Below, piece by piece: positions 1 through 7,959 of a stretch of DNA of 32,671 nucleotides. The notes under the pieces are model-generated. The model worked only from the letters and a program-made list of their open reading frames with translations. It was not told the DNA's origin and ran no database searches. This DNA comes from an uncultured Granulosicoccus sp. Lineage in GTDB: Bacteria > Pseudomonadota > Gammaproteobacteria > Granulosicoccales > Granulosicoccaceae. Each line of letters begins with the position of its first letter. Within the stretch, counting starts at the first letter, position 1. The DNA is taken from NCBI GenBank assembly GCA_937991945.1, contig CALKLO010000052.1, positions 1 to 32,671 of the forward strand. Direction: 5' to 3'. The translations under genes were made by a program, and so were the position numbers.

Positions 1-1
1 C

Positions 2-238
2 CTTGACGATATAACGAGTAAGTCCGTGGCTAAAACCATTGTGACATTAGCCCAGTCATTCGGTTTAGAAACTGTTGCAGAAGGTGTAGAAACAGATGAA
101 CAAGCCGACATGATAGCCGAACTTGGCTGCGATTATATTCAGGGCTATTTCTATTCAAAACCTGTCACCGCTGAAGAACTTCCGCAGCAAGTACAATCAA
201 TAAACGAATACTGCCGCAAAGACAACCGCGCAGCTTAA
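2..238 (+). CDS. EAL-domain protein, C-terminal fragment (c-di-GMP phosphodiesterase family)
   Basis: The reading frame is open from the window edge and ends at TAA 236-238, so only the last 78 residues are visible. They match the end of an EAL domain: an LDDITSKS segment at the edge, the AEGVET loop, then GCDYIQGYFYSKP and a short tail. EAL domains hydrolyse cyclic di-GMP to pGpG, and the Glu of AEGVET is one of the conserved active-site-region residues. The EAL signature itself, and any GGDEF, PAS or membrane parts, lie outside the window. It is therefore unknown whether the enzyme is active or is a GGDEF-EAL hybrid. It converges on the CoA-transferase gene with a 21-nt gap and no visible terminator. 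Confidence 0.9.
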   Translation, partial: LDDITSKSVAKTIVTLAQSFGLETVAEGVETDEQADMIAELGCDYIQGYFYSKPVTAEELPQQVQSINEYCRKDNRAA

Positions 239-259
239 TCCCGGTAGCACCCCCTGCCC

Positions 260-1387
260 TTAAGATGCAAATTCAGCTCTAAGCGCGAAACCGTGCTCAT
301 TGAGCTTAGGGACACTTGGCACCGTATCGTCTGCACGCTGACCATGACAGACGGGATTAACCGGCATATGCAATGTTTGGCCTTGCGAGTTACTGATCGT
401 TCTTTGCTGCAAAGCAGCATGGTCTAACAGCTCGGATACTGAGTTTAATCCACCAAATGCAATGGAGGCTTGCTTTAGCGATGCGCGTAATTGCTCCGTA
501 CTCTGCTGGTTGGTGATAGCCTCTATGTCTCCATCAAGCGACGCCCGATGCAGCACCCGCTGATCGTTACTTAAATAGCGATCATCTTCATACATTGCGG
601 GGCTGTCGAGCACTTCAAGGCACAAACGCTTCCATTCTCGTTCATTCTGAATAGACAACAACGTCAAGGTACCCGCCTTGTCTTTAAACGCACCGTATGG
701 GGCTATAGAGGGGTGCTTTAAACCAACACGCGAAGGAGCTTGACCATTAGCCGCATGCAGAAACGGCACCGTCATCCACTCTGAGGCAACACCAAACAAA
801 GACACCTCTACTTGTCCGCCTTTAGCGGTTATGGAGCGTCGCAACAATGCCTCGAGTATGCCTGTGTAGGCTGTAACGCCTGCACCAATATCGCATAGCG
901 AAATACCGATTCTGCCCATCTCCCCTGGGCCGCCAGAAATGCTGATAAGTCCAGACTCTGCCTGCACCAATAGGTCATAGGCTTTCATGCCTTGCATGGC
1001 CTCAGAGTCGCCATAACCCGAAATACTGCATGTCACCAGCGAGGGATAATCACGCCGAAGTCTATCTGGATCAAAACCGGCACGAGTGAGTGCTCCGGGA
1101 GCTAAATTTTGAATAAGCACATCAGCTTTACTGATCATGGCCTCTAACAACGCTGCATCAGCAGCAGCTTTAAAATCCAAAACGATGGATTCTTTGCCAT
1201 GGTTTATCCACGCAAAATAACTGCTATCACCTTTGGCAGCTGTGTCGTAGCTACGACCAAAATCGCCCCCAGCTCGTTCAATTTTGATAACCCTAGCACC
1301 GGCATCAACGAGTCGCGACGAACATAGAGGTGCTGCCACGGCCTGCTCAATGCTTATGACCGTCAAGCCTTCCAGTGGCAGCGTCAC
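260..1387 (-). CDS. CaiB/BaiF family (class III) CoA-transferase
   Basis: The 375-aa product moves CoA between carboxylic acids through a covalent aspartyl-CoA intermediate. Family marks include the N-terminal LEGLTVISIEQAVAAPLCSSRLVDAGARVIKIE block, KAYDLLVQAESGLISISG, and GISLCDIGAG. Asp166 in the last of these is the likely counterpart of the catalytic Asp169 of formyl-CoA transferase. The length is near the usual 380-430 aa. It starts at GTG 1387, only 2 nt after the soxG stop, so it is almost certainly co-translated with the sarcosine oxidase genes. The natural CoA donor and acceptor cannot be read from the sequence. The operon suggests a methylated amino acid or carnitine/betaine-type acid, which is inference only. 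Confidence 0.88.
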   Translation of the reverse strand: MTLPLEGLTVISIEQAVAAPLCSSRLVDAGARVIKIERAGGDFGRSYDTAAKGDSSYFAWINHGKESIVLDFKAAADAALLEAMISKADVLIQNLAPGALTRAGFDPDRLRRDYPSLVTCSISGYGDSEAMQGMKAYDLLVQAESGLISISGGPGEMGRIGISLCDIGAGVTAYTGILEALLRRSITAKGGQVEVSLFGVASEWMTVPFLHAANGQAPSRVGLKHPSIAPYGAFKDKAGTLTLLSIQNEREWKRLCLEVLDSPAMYEDDRYLSNDQRVLHRASLDGDIEAITNQQSTEQLRASLKQASIAFGGLNSVSELLDHAALQQRTISNSQGQTLHMPVNPVCHGQRADDTVPSVPKLNEHGFALRAEFAS

Positions 1388-1389
1388 TG

Positions 1390-2055
1390 CTAACTATCCA
1401 GTAGCTGACAGTGCATATCGTATTCCCTACCCGCACGTTGCAACCACAGCCATACGTAGTCAGCAAAACTACGACGAACCACAAGCTCGAACGCGCCATC
1501 AGACAACGCGCGCATGGTGATCTGCGACTTCGCCAATGTGGTGTTCACCACTTTACCTTCCGGGAAGTTTTCAGGGCTAACATCGTACACCGTACTTTTC
1601 TTTAAAACGTTTAGCGCATTGATACCAGACAGCGTCAATAGGCTGTATCCACCCGAGACATTCACGACAGCAATAGGACCTTTGACAGCAGAGCGTAGTG
1701 AATTTTCGAGATTGAAGGCCGATTCATTTGGGCAAGAGAGTAGCCACTCGTCCGGAGTCATCCATCGCGCACAATAGTCACCCTTCTCATCGCTCTGAAG
1801 CGTTTCAGGCAGGCTAAGACCCGTTTCTTGAAACAGCGCCTCTGACAACGCTTGCCTGGTGTCATTCGCTCGCAGCACTAACAACCCGGTCACCGCGTGC
1901 TCAGTTAATAAAACACTGGATGTAGGCTTTGCTGCGGCCTTGGCGTTTACAGCGGCTCGAACATGCTCCAACGGCGTTTGAACGGCGGTGTTCGCCGATA
2001 CCGCGGTGGCGTTTGCCACTTGGTCCATGACTACGACGTTATTGAGATCGCTCAT
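1390..2055 (-). CDS. soxG: Sarcosine oxidase gamma subunit
   Basis: This 221-aa protein is the smallest GcvT-like subunit of heterotetrameric sarcosine oxidase. In known complexes gamma packs against alpha near the tetrahydrofolate-binding domain. Visible family features are the CARWMTPDEWLLSCP block and the C-terminal MRALSDGAFELVVRRSFADYVWLWLQRAGREY segment. The first 50 or so residues are rich in Ala/Val/Thr and poorly conserved, as is common for this subunit. Its ATG overlaps the soxA stop by 4 nt (ATGA), the classic sign of translational coupling. The order B-D-A-G is the standard one for sox operons. Confidence 0.93.
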   Translation of the reverse strand: MSDLNNVVVMDQVANATAVSANTAVQTPLEHVRAAVNAKAAAKPTSSVLLTEHAVTGLLVLRANDTRQALSEALFQETGLSLPETLQSDEKGDYCARWMTPDEWLLSCPNESAFNLENSLRSAVKGPIAVVNVSGGYSLLTLSGINALNVLKKSTVYDVSPENFPEGKVVNTTLAKSQITMRALSDGAFELVVRRSFADYVWLWLQRAGREYDMHCQLLDS

Positions 2056-5000
2056 GACTTTTGCCTCTTAGAATCAGCATCCAGAAATACCGTGGAGCAA
2101 ATAGTCGCCTCGATAGTCGTGCCATCGGATAATGGGAAGTAAACCTTTTCACCCATTCGTTGCAACCCGTCCTTTATCACACCCATAGCAATACGACGAT
2201 CAAGAAACGCACTATGGTAGCTAGAAGTCACATGCCCCACCATGCTCATTGGAATGGATTGCTCAGGATCTCGAACAGCCTGTGCCCCTTCTGGTAGTAC
2301 TGCAGATGCATCCGTTGTCATTAAACCAACCAGTTGCTTACGATCTTGACGTAGACAATCGGCACGGTTCATTCCACGCTTTCCGATAAAGCTGAATGGT
2401 TTGTTGTTAGCAACAGCCCAATTATGGTTTAGATCCGGTGGTGTCATAGAACCATCCGTGTCTTGACCCACTATCACAAAGCCTTTCTCAGCACGCAATA
2501 CGTGCATAGTCTCGGTACCATAAGGGGTTAAGTTGTAATCTTTTCCCGCTTTAAACAAGGCTTTCCACACATGCAACCCGTACTGTGCCGGTACGTTAAT
2601 CTCGTACGACAGGTCACCGGTAAATGAAATACGGAAAATACGCGCAGGAATACCTGCCACATTCGCCGACCGCCAATCCATGAAACCAAAGGCTTCTGGT
2701 GATAAATCAATTTCGGTAAGGCTTGCCAACAACTTGCGGCTGTCAGGTCCGGCAATAGACATCGTGGCCCATTGATCCGTCACACTGGTGAAAAAGACTT
2801 CCATCTCAGGCCATTCGGTCTGATGGTATATCTCCAACCAAGAGAGCACTCGTGCTGCCCCACCTGACGTTGTCGTCATTAGGTAATGGTTTTCAGCTAA
2901 GCATGAGGTAACGCCATCGTCCATCACCATGCCATCTTCGCCACACATTAAGCCGTAGCGGCAACGCCCAGGCGCAAGCTTAGCCCACGCATTGGTGTAA
3001 ACACGGCCTAGAAATTCTCTGGCATCTTTACCTTGGATATCAATTTTACCCAGCGTAGAGGCATCCAAAATACCGACGTTATTGCGCGTTGCGATTTGCT
3101 CGCGCGCAATAGCCTCTTCCATGGTTTCGCCCGTTTGCGTGTAATACAACGGTCGCTTCCATTGCCCAACATTCTCAAACTCAGCACCGTTGTCTAGGTG
3201 CCATGTGTGCATGGGGGTGAAACGCTGCGGATCAAACAGTTCGTCGGTGCTTGCGCCTGCTACAACACCGAAACTGATTGGCGTGTAGTTAGGACGAAAT
3301 ACCGTTGTGCCTGTCTGAGCGATTGTCTTATTCAGACTCTTGGCAACAATGGCTAATCCGTTGATATTACCGGTCTTACCTTGATCAGTTCCGAAGCCCA
3401 GCGCGGTGTAACGCTTAACGTGCTCGATAGATTCAAAACCCTCACGCGTCGTCATCTCGATACCCGCAGCTGTAACATCATTTTGCATGTCAACAAATTG
3501 CTTGGGAGCACGACTCATTGGCTTCAGATGGGGCACCACGTATAAAGGCATCGTCTCACCCACAACATCATTACCTGACGCCGTTACAGGCAATTCCAGG
3601 TTTTCCTCTACGCTATGCCCCGAGGCCTCAACCGCAGCTAAGCCTTCGGCTGCACCTTCAGCTAAACACTCAGCCAGCGTTTGCTTACCCGTTATAGAGC
3701 CAGCACTCCAACGTTGTTCAGTTGTCGTGCCCGGTACAAATCCTAAGACGTCTTCTGACCAAACTGGACGACTACCGGTATGACACGATAGGTGCACCAC
3801 TGGACTCCAACCACCACTGGTAGCGATGGTGTCACACGGCAACCATCTTGTGTCACCGGTGACAAACGTCCCTTGCGCATTAATCGGCGCAACAACAGCT
3901 CCAGAGACGCGTTTGCGTCCTTTCGCCTCGATGATGACAGACCCTGTCAGCACACGTATGCCACGCTCAAGCGCTAGGTCTACAACACGTCCCTCTGGGG
4001 CTTTGCGAGTATCTACAATTGCAACAACGCTACGTCCAGCGTCAAGCCAATCTAAGGCGCTTTGATAGGCGCTATCGTTGTTGGTCATCAGTACTAGGCT
4101 CTCACCCGGCACTACCGCAAAACGATGTATGTAATGACTTAAGCTAGAGGCAATCATGCAGCCTGGTAGATCATTATTGGCAAATACCAATGGCCGCTCG
4201 TGTGCGCCAGTTGCCAACACAACACTGCCTGCACGAACCTTATGAAAACGGTGACGAGCGGTGCCGTCAGTTGCGGTGTCACCAAGGTGATCTGTACGCC
4301 GCTCACTGATGGTTAAGAAATTATGATCGTGATACCCATTAACAGTTGCACGCCTAAGCAAGGTGACCCGAGGATTATCGGACAGCTCGTTGATAACCGT
4401 CTCGACCCAATCCATTGGCTCTCGTGCATCAATACGCTCAGAACTGTGCAACAACGAGCCACCAAACTCAGCGCGCTCATCCGCCAGTATCACTCTGGCC
4501 CCTGCGCGAGATGCTTGCAATGCAGCCATCAAACCAGAAGGGCCTGCACCGACAACGAGTACATCAGCATGGTGATGCATGTGATCGTAACGATCGACAT
4601 CTGGCTTCGTCGGTGCACGACCTAGTCCAGCCGCTTTACGAATAAATTTTTCGTAGTTTTCCCACTGTGATTTTGGCCACATAAACGTTTTGTAGTAAAA
4701 ACCTGGAGACATCAGTGCTCCACCAAATTTACCGAACAATCCCATGATGTCGTTATCAGCGCTAGGCCAACCGTTAACGGGGCTACTCACCAAACCGTTG
4801 TACAACATTTGCTCAGTCGCTTTGATGTTCGGAATTTGAGTGGCCTCAGAGCCGCCTATTTGCAACACGGCGTTAGGCTCTTCAACTCCCGCTGTCATGA
4901 TTCCGCGCGGGCGACCGTACTTAAAACTACGACCGACAACGTCAACACCATTCGCTAACAAAGCTGACGCTAAGGTGTCGCCCTCGTAGCCCATGAGGCG

Positions 5001-5102
5001 CCTGCCATCGAACGTGAACATAAGCGGCTTGCGGCGGTTAATACGACCCCCTTCTGACAAGCGGTTACGTTGCTGCAGCTTTAGCTGCTTGGCCGACATC
5101 AT
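2052..5102 (-). CDS. soxA: Sarcosine oxidase alpha subunit
   Basis: This 1016-aa protein is the large subunit of the enzyme that oxidatively demethylates sarcosine to glycine, passing the methyl carbon to tetrahydrofolate as 5,10-methylene-THF and producing H2O2. Domains in order: a ferredoxin-like N-terminal fold (about 25-105) without the iron-sulfur cysteines, as is normal here; a dinucleotide-binding domain starting with VLVVGAGPSG (about 181-190), which binds NAD+ in known enzymes; and a GcvT/aminomethyltransferase-like C-terminal half from about residue 620. The length is typical (about 965-1010 aa). It begins with two adjacent ATG codons, and the soxD TGA lies across them (5102-5099). 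It probably acts in the cytoplasm with SoxB, SoxD and SoxG. Confidence 0.97.
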   Translation of the reverse strand: MMSAKQLKLQQRNRLSEGGRINRRKPLMFTFDGRRLMGYEGDTLASALLANGVDVVGRSFKYGRPRGIMTAGVEEPNAVLQIGGSEATQIPNIKATEQMLYNGLVSSPVNGWPSADNDIMGLFGKFGGALMSPGFYYKTFMWPKSQWENYEKFIRKAAGLGRAPTKPDVDRYDHMHHHADVLVVGAGPSGLMAALQASRAGARVILADERAEFGGSLLHSSERIDAREPMDWVETVINELSDNPRVTLLRRATVNGYHDHNFLTISERRTDHLGDTATDGTARHRFHKVRAGSVVLATGAHERPLVFANNDLPGCMIASSLSHYIHRFAVVPGESLVLMTNNDSAYQSALDWLDAGRSVVAIVDTRKAPEGRVVDLALERGIRVLTGSVIIEAKGRKRVSGAVVAPINAQGTFVTGDTRWLPCDTIATSGGWSPVVHLSCHTGSRPVWSEDVLGFVPGTTTEQRWSAGSITGKQTLAECLAEGAAEGLAAVEASGHSVEENLELPVTASGNDVVGETMPLYVVPHLKPMSRAPKQFVDMQNDVTAAGIEMTTREGFESIEHVKRYTALGFGTDQGKTGNINGLAIVAKSLNKTIAQTGTTVFRPNYTPISFGVVAGASTDELFDPQRFTPMHTWHLDNGAEFENVGQWKRPLYYTQTGETMEEAIAREQIATRNNVGILDASTLGKIDIQGKDAREFLGRVYTNAWAKLAPGRCRYGLMCGEDGMVMDDGVTSCLAENHYLMTTTSGGAARVLSWLEIYHQTEWPEMEVFFTSVTDQWATMSIAGPDSRKLLASLTEIDLSPEAFGFMDWRSANVAGIPARIFRISFTGDLSYEINVPAQYGLHVWKALFKAGKDYNLTPYGTETMHVLRAEKGFVIVGQDTDGSMTPPDLNHNWAVANNKPFSFIGKRGMNRADCLRQDRKQLVGLMTTDASAVLPEGAQAVRDPEQSIPMSMVGHVTSSYHSAFLDRRIAMGVIKDGLQRMGEKVYFPLSDGTTIEATICSTVFLDADSKRQKS

Positions 5103-5461
5103 GAGCCTTGCTCCAATTGAACTTTGGCATCACCATGAACGGCCATATTAAGCGTTGAGCCTGTTGCCGTAACCGTTGGGTTCTCGTCCAGTTCAAGCGT
5201 GTCACCGCTTTTGTATGTGGCGTATATTTCGTAGGTTTGCGTGTTGCGAGCAATATTAAAATATTTACGACAACCCGCAGCATGAACCCAAAGTTCACGA
5301 TGTACGCCGCGAGGGTTTTTTCGATAATACAAGAAGTGCCCCCACTCCTCGTCCGTCATAGAATCAGGATCGAGGGGTCGGGGTAAATGCGCCTGTCCGG
5401 CAGCATGAAACTCTTCTTCTTCGCGGTGCTCACCACAGTAGGGGCAATGAATAAGGAACAT
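5099..5461 (-). CDS. soxD: Sarcosine oxidase delta subunit (zinc-binding)
   Basis: SoxD is the small zinc-binding subunit that stabilises the sarcosine oxidase complex. I chose the ATG at 5461 (120 aa). The frame also opens at a TTG at 5488, but family members start with a short M-hydrophobic-HCPYCGE sequence, which fits the ATG. With this start the zinc ligands are Cys6, Cys9, His60 and Cys64, almost the same positions as in characterised enzymes. Neither start has a strong Shine-Dalgarno sequence. The gene lies 53 nt after soxB and overlaps soxA by 4 nt. Confidence 0.93.
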   Translation of the reverse strand: MFLIHCPYCGEHREEEEFHAAGQAHLPRPLDPDSMTDEEWGHFLYYRKNPRGVHRELWVHAAGCRKYFNIARNTQTYEIYATYKSGDTLELDENPTVTATGSTLNMAVHGDAKVQLEQGS

Positions 5462-5514
5462 GGCAAAGTCTGTCTGGTTATCGTGCAAATTATGTAAGTG
5501 TGGAAAGCCGCAAT

Positions 5515-6768
5515 CTAATGCGCTACGCCTGCAGCACCATGCTCATCGATGAGTGAGCCATCCTGAAAGCGCCAATAATTGAAAGCTTTACTTAATTGAT
5601 TAGGCTCACCGGTTGCCAACATGTCAGCAAACACATGACCGGAACCTGGCGTTGCCTTAAAACCACCGGTACCCCAACCACAATTGAAAAACAGATTCTC
5701 GACAGGCGTCTTGGAAATGATCGGACACGCATCAGGTGTGGTATCGACGATGCCTCCCCACTGACGGTTCATGTGGACACGCGACACAACCGGGAACAAC
5801 TCGATGATGGCTTGCATGGTGTGTTCGATAACCGGGAATGAACCACGTTGCCCATAACCCACATAGCCATCAATACCCGCTCCGATAACTAAATCACCTT
5901 TGTCCGACTGAGACATATATCCATGCACCGCGTTAGACATCACTACCGTGTCAAGAATCGGCTTAATAGGCTCTGACACATACGCTTGTAACGGATGAGA
6001 TTCAATAGGCAGCTCAAAACCTGCGTAGCCTGCCAAGACACCTGAGTTGCCAGCGGTTACACACCCAATTCGACCTGCCTTAATGACACCGTGTTGAGCG
6101 GTGACAACACCTGTGGCAGCACCGTCTTCAATCACTATGTCGGTGACTTCAGTTTGTTGGATGATATCGACGCCATAACTGTCAGCTCCGCGGGCATATC
6201 CCCACGCCACAGCATCATGACGAGCAACACCTGCGCGTGGCTGCCATGAGGCTCCCAAAATGGGATACCGCGTTGAACCAGAGCAATCCATGATGGGGAC
6301 GATTTCCTGGCATTGTTGAGCGTCGAGCACTTCCCCATCAATACCGTTCAATCGATTAGCGTTTACGCGTCGATTAATATCGCGCATATCTTGTAGGTTG
6401 TGTCCAAGGTTCATAACGCCACGTTGCGAGAACATGACGTTGTAGTTCAGGTCTTGCGACAAACCTTCCCACAACTGCATGGCATGCTCGTACAAATGGG
6501 CCGCTTCATCCCACAGGTAGTTTGAACGCACGATGGTTGTGTTACGGCCAGTATTGCCACCGCCTATCCAGCCTTTCTCAATAACCGCGATATTGATCTT
6601 ATCGTGCAGTTTGGCTAGGTAATAGGCCGTTGCAAGACCATGCCCACCGCCGCCCACTATGATCACGTCATAGTGCTTCTTGGGCGTCGGGTTGCGCCAC
6701 ATGCGCTGCCAATGCTCCTGATGCTTAAATGCCTGTTTAATCAGGCCAAATCCGGAAAAGCGATTCAT
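5515..6768 (-). CDS. soxB: Sarcosine oxidase beta subunit (FAD/FMN flavoprotein)
   Basis: The 417-aa beta subunit carries the sarcosine-oxidising flavin site. The FAD-binding Rossmann motif is DVIIVGGGGHG (34-44), followed by GNTGRNTTIVRSNYLW. The ARHDAVAWGYARGA segment contains His184, the likely counterpart of the histidine that binds FMN covalently in heterotetrameric sarcosine oxidases. The C-terminal NCGWGTGGFKATPGSGHVFADML closes the flavin fold. The length agrees with the family (about 405-417 aa). It is the first gene of the minus-strand operon, with a 144-nt divergent promoter region shared with the regulator at 6913. The operon provides no glyA, folD or purU, so glycine and C1 units must be handled by genes elsewhere. 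Confidence 0.97.
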   Translation of the reverse strand: MNRFSGFGLIKQAFKHQEHWQRMWRNPTPKKHYDVIIVGGGGHGLATAYYLAKLHDKINIAVIEKGWIGGGNTGRNTTIVRSNYLWDEAAHLYEHAMQLWEGLSQDLNYNVMFSQRGVMNLGHNLQDMRDINRRVNANRLNGIDGEVLDAQQCQEIVPIMDCSGSTRYPILGASWQPRAGVARHDAVAWGYARGADSYGVDIIQQTEVTDIVIEDGAATGVVTAQHGVIKAGRIGCVTAGNSGVLAGYAGFELPIESHPLQAYVSEPIKPILDTVVMSNAVHGYMSQSDKGDLVIGAGIDGYVGYGQRGSFPVIEHTMQAIIELFPVVSRVHMNRQWGGIVDTTPDACPIISKTPVENLFFNCGWGTGGFKATPGSGHVFADMLATGEPNQLSKAFNYWRFQDGSLIDEHGAAGVAH

Positions 6769-6881
6769 TGTGTTTACTCGACACTCGATTCGGTGGAACT
6801 AGTCGGTATTGTGGACGCTAGACAGATTCAAAAACTGACTCTTTACGAACATTTTTTGATCTTAGGCGTCATTTATAGCAT

Positions 6882-6900
6882 TATGCGACAAAATCGCATA
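6882..6900. promoter_or_regulatory. Perfect 7-bp inverted repeat between soxB and its regulator (candidate operator)
   Basis: The arms TATGCGA and TCGCATA are separated by CAAAA, 12 bp upstream of the regulator ATG and 113 bp upstream of soxB. On the minus strand, CATAAT at about 6886-6881 resembles a -10 box for soxB, so the dyad would sit over that promoter. A second, looser pair (TCAAAAA 6828-6834 and TTTTTGA 6853-6859) lies nearer soxB. Binding by the adjacent regulator is inference. Confidence 0.45.
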
Positions 6901-6912
6901 GCATGAACGTAC

Positions 6913-7959
6913 ATGAGCGAAATCACAGACCCTAATTTACACGCAACATCCCCCACTTTCACAGTGGTTTTCCTGCTGCAGCCCCATTTTAGCCTGCTTG
7001 CGTTTACCGCCGCAGCAGATGCTCTAACCACGGCCAATCTGGTTATCGGCAAGAAGCATTTCAAATTTCAGACTCTTTCACTGGGTGACGAGCAAGTTAT
7101 TTGTGATTTGGGTATTCCTATTGGCAGTGACTACACTATCGCGCCGCTATCAGAGCTCAGCACCACACGAACTCTGCGAGAAAACTACGAGCACGTTCTC
7201 AGTCATGCCGACTTACTCATCGTATGCGGTGGCTATCGATGCAACCTCGATGAGCAATCCCGCTTTACCGCACTGCTAACGTCTGCTCACGAGCGGAACA
7301 TCATGCTTGGTGGTTTATGGAATGGAATTTTGAGCGTTGCCGCAGCGGGCCTTATGGACGGGTTTGCCGCAGCGCTACACCCGGACAACCAAACACTGGC
7401 GGTTGAACGATACCCGCACATGTTTGTTCGTCAGGACACGGTTGTCATGGATAGAAAAAGAGTATCGGCTGCCGGGCCCAACAGCGCATTCGATTTAATG
7501 CTGCTGCTGATTCAGCGACACGATACGTTGGAGACAGTCCAAGCAATTCGAAGAATTCTTAAAGCCGATACCGGCTCAGCTGACAATGTGGAATCAGCGT
7601 TACAGCGTGACGATGAAAGTCGCTTTCCAGCAAACCTGCAGAACGCCTTACAACTGATGCGCAGTAATCTAGATGAGCCTGTCGATAAACAAGTGCTTGC
7701 TCAACACATGAATATGTCTACACGGGCAATGGAGCGTATTTTTCGCCGATACCTTCACACCAGCCCTGCAAGACATTACATGCAGCTGCGCCTAAACAGC
7801 GCCTACGAATTATTGCAACAAACTGATCAGAGTATTAGCGAAGTCAGTGATGCCTGTGGATTTGTTAGTAGCGCACATTTCAGTCGCACTTTTAGTCAGC
7901 GTTATGGGTTTGCACCAAGCGCCCTGAGAAAATTAGTGAGTCGTGTTTTAGACGTTTAA
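6913..7959 (+). CDS. GlxA-family transcriptional regulator (DJ-1/PfpI-like plus AraC HTH)
   Basis: This 348-aa regulator joins an N-terminal class I glutamine-amidotransferase/DJ-1-like domain (about 14-180) to a C-terminal AraC double helix-turn-helix (about 235-340). The second HTH is clear in ISEVSDACGFVSSAHFSRTFSQRYGFAPS. The position where DJ-1 enzymes carry a nucleophilic Cys reads LGGLWNGILSVAAAGLMDG, so this domain is a sensor and not an enzyme. The same architecture occurs in GbdR (glycine betaine/dimethylglycine) and SouR (sarcosine) of Pseudomonas, which activate sox genes. Its divergent position next to soxB makes a sarcosine- or betaine-responsive activator the best guess. The effector is not shown by sequence. 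It starts at ATG 6913, and its stop overlaps the convergent astacin stop. Confidence 0.88.
   Translation: MSEITDPNLHATSPTFTVVFLLQPHFSLLAFTAAADALTTANLVIGKKHFKFQTLSLGDEQVICDLGIPIGSDYTIAPLSELSTTRTLRENYEHVLSHADLLIVCGGYRCNLDEQSRFTALLTSAHERNIMLGGLWNGILSVAAAGLMDGFAAALHPDNQTLAVERYPHMFVRQDTVVMDRKRVSAAGPNSAFDLMLLLIQRHDTLETVQAIRRILKADTGSADNVESALQRDDESRFPANLQNALQLMRSNLDEPVDKQVLAQHMNMSTRAMERIFRRYLHTSPARHYMQLRLNSAYELLQQTDQSISEVSDACGFVSSAHFSRTFSQRYGFAPSALRKLVSRVLDV

Noticed and set aside
4323-4645. Three overlapping plus-strand open frames of 70-100 codons opposite soxA
   Set aside because: They lie wholly inside a conserved coding region, have low-complexity or Cys/His-rich translations and no family resemblance; they are antisense shadows.
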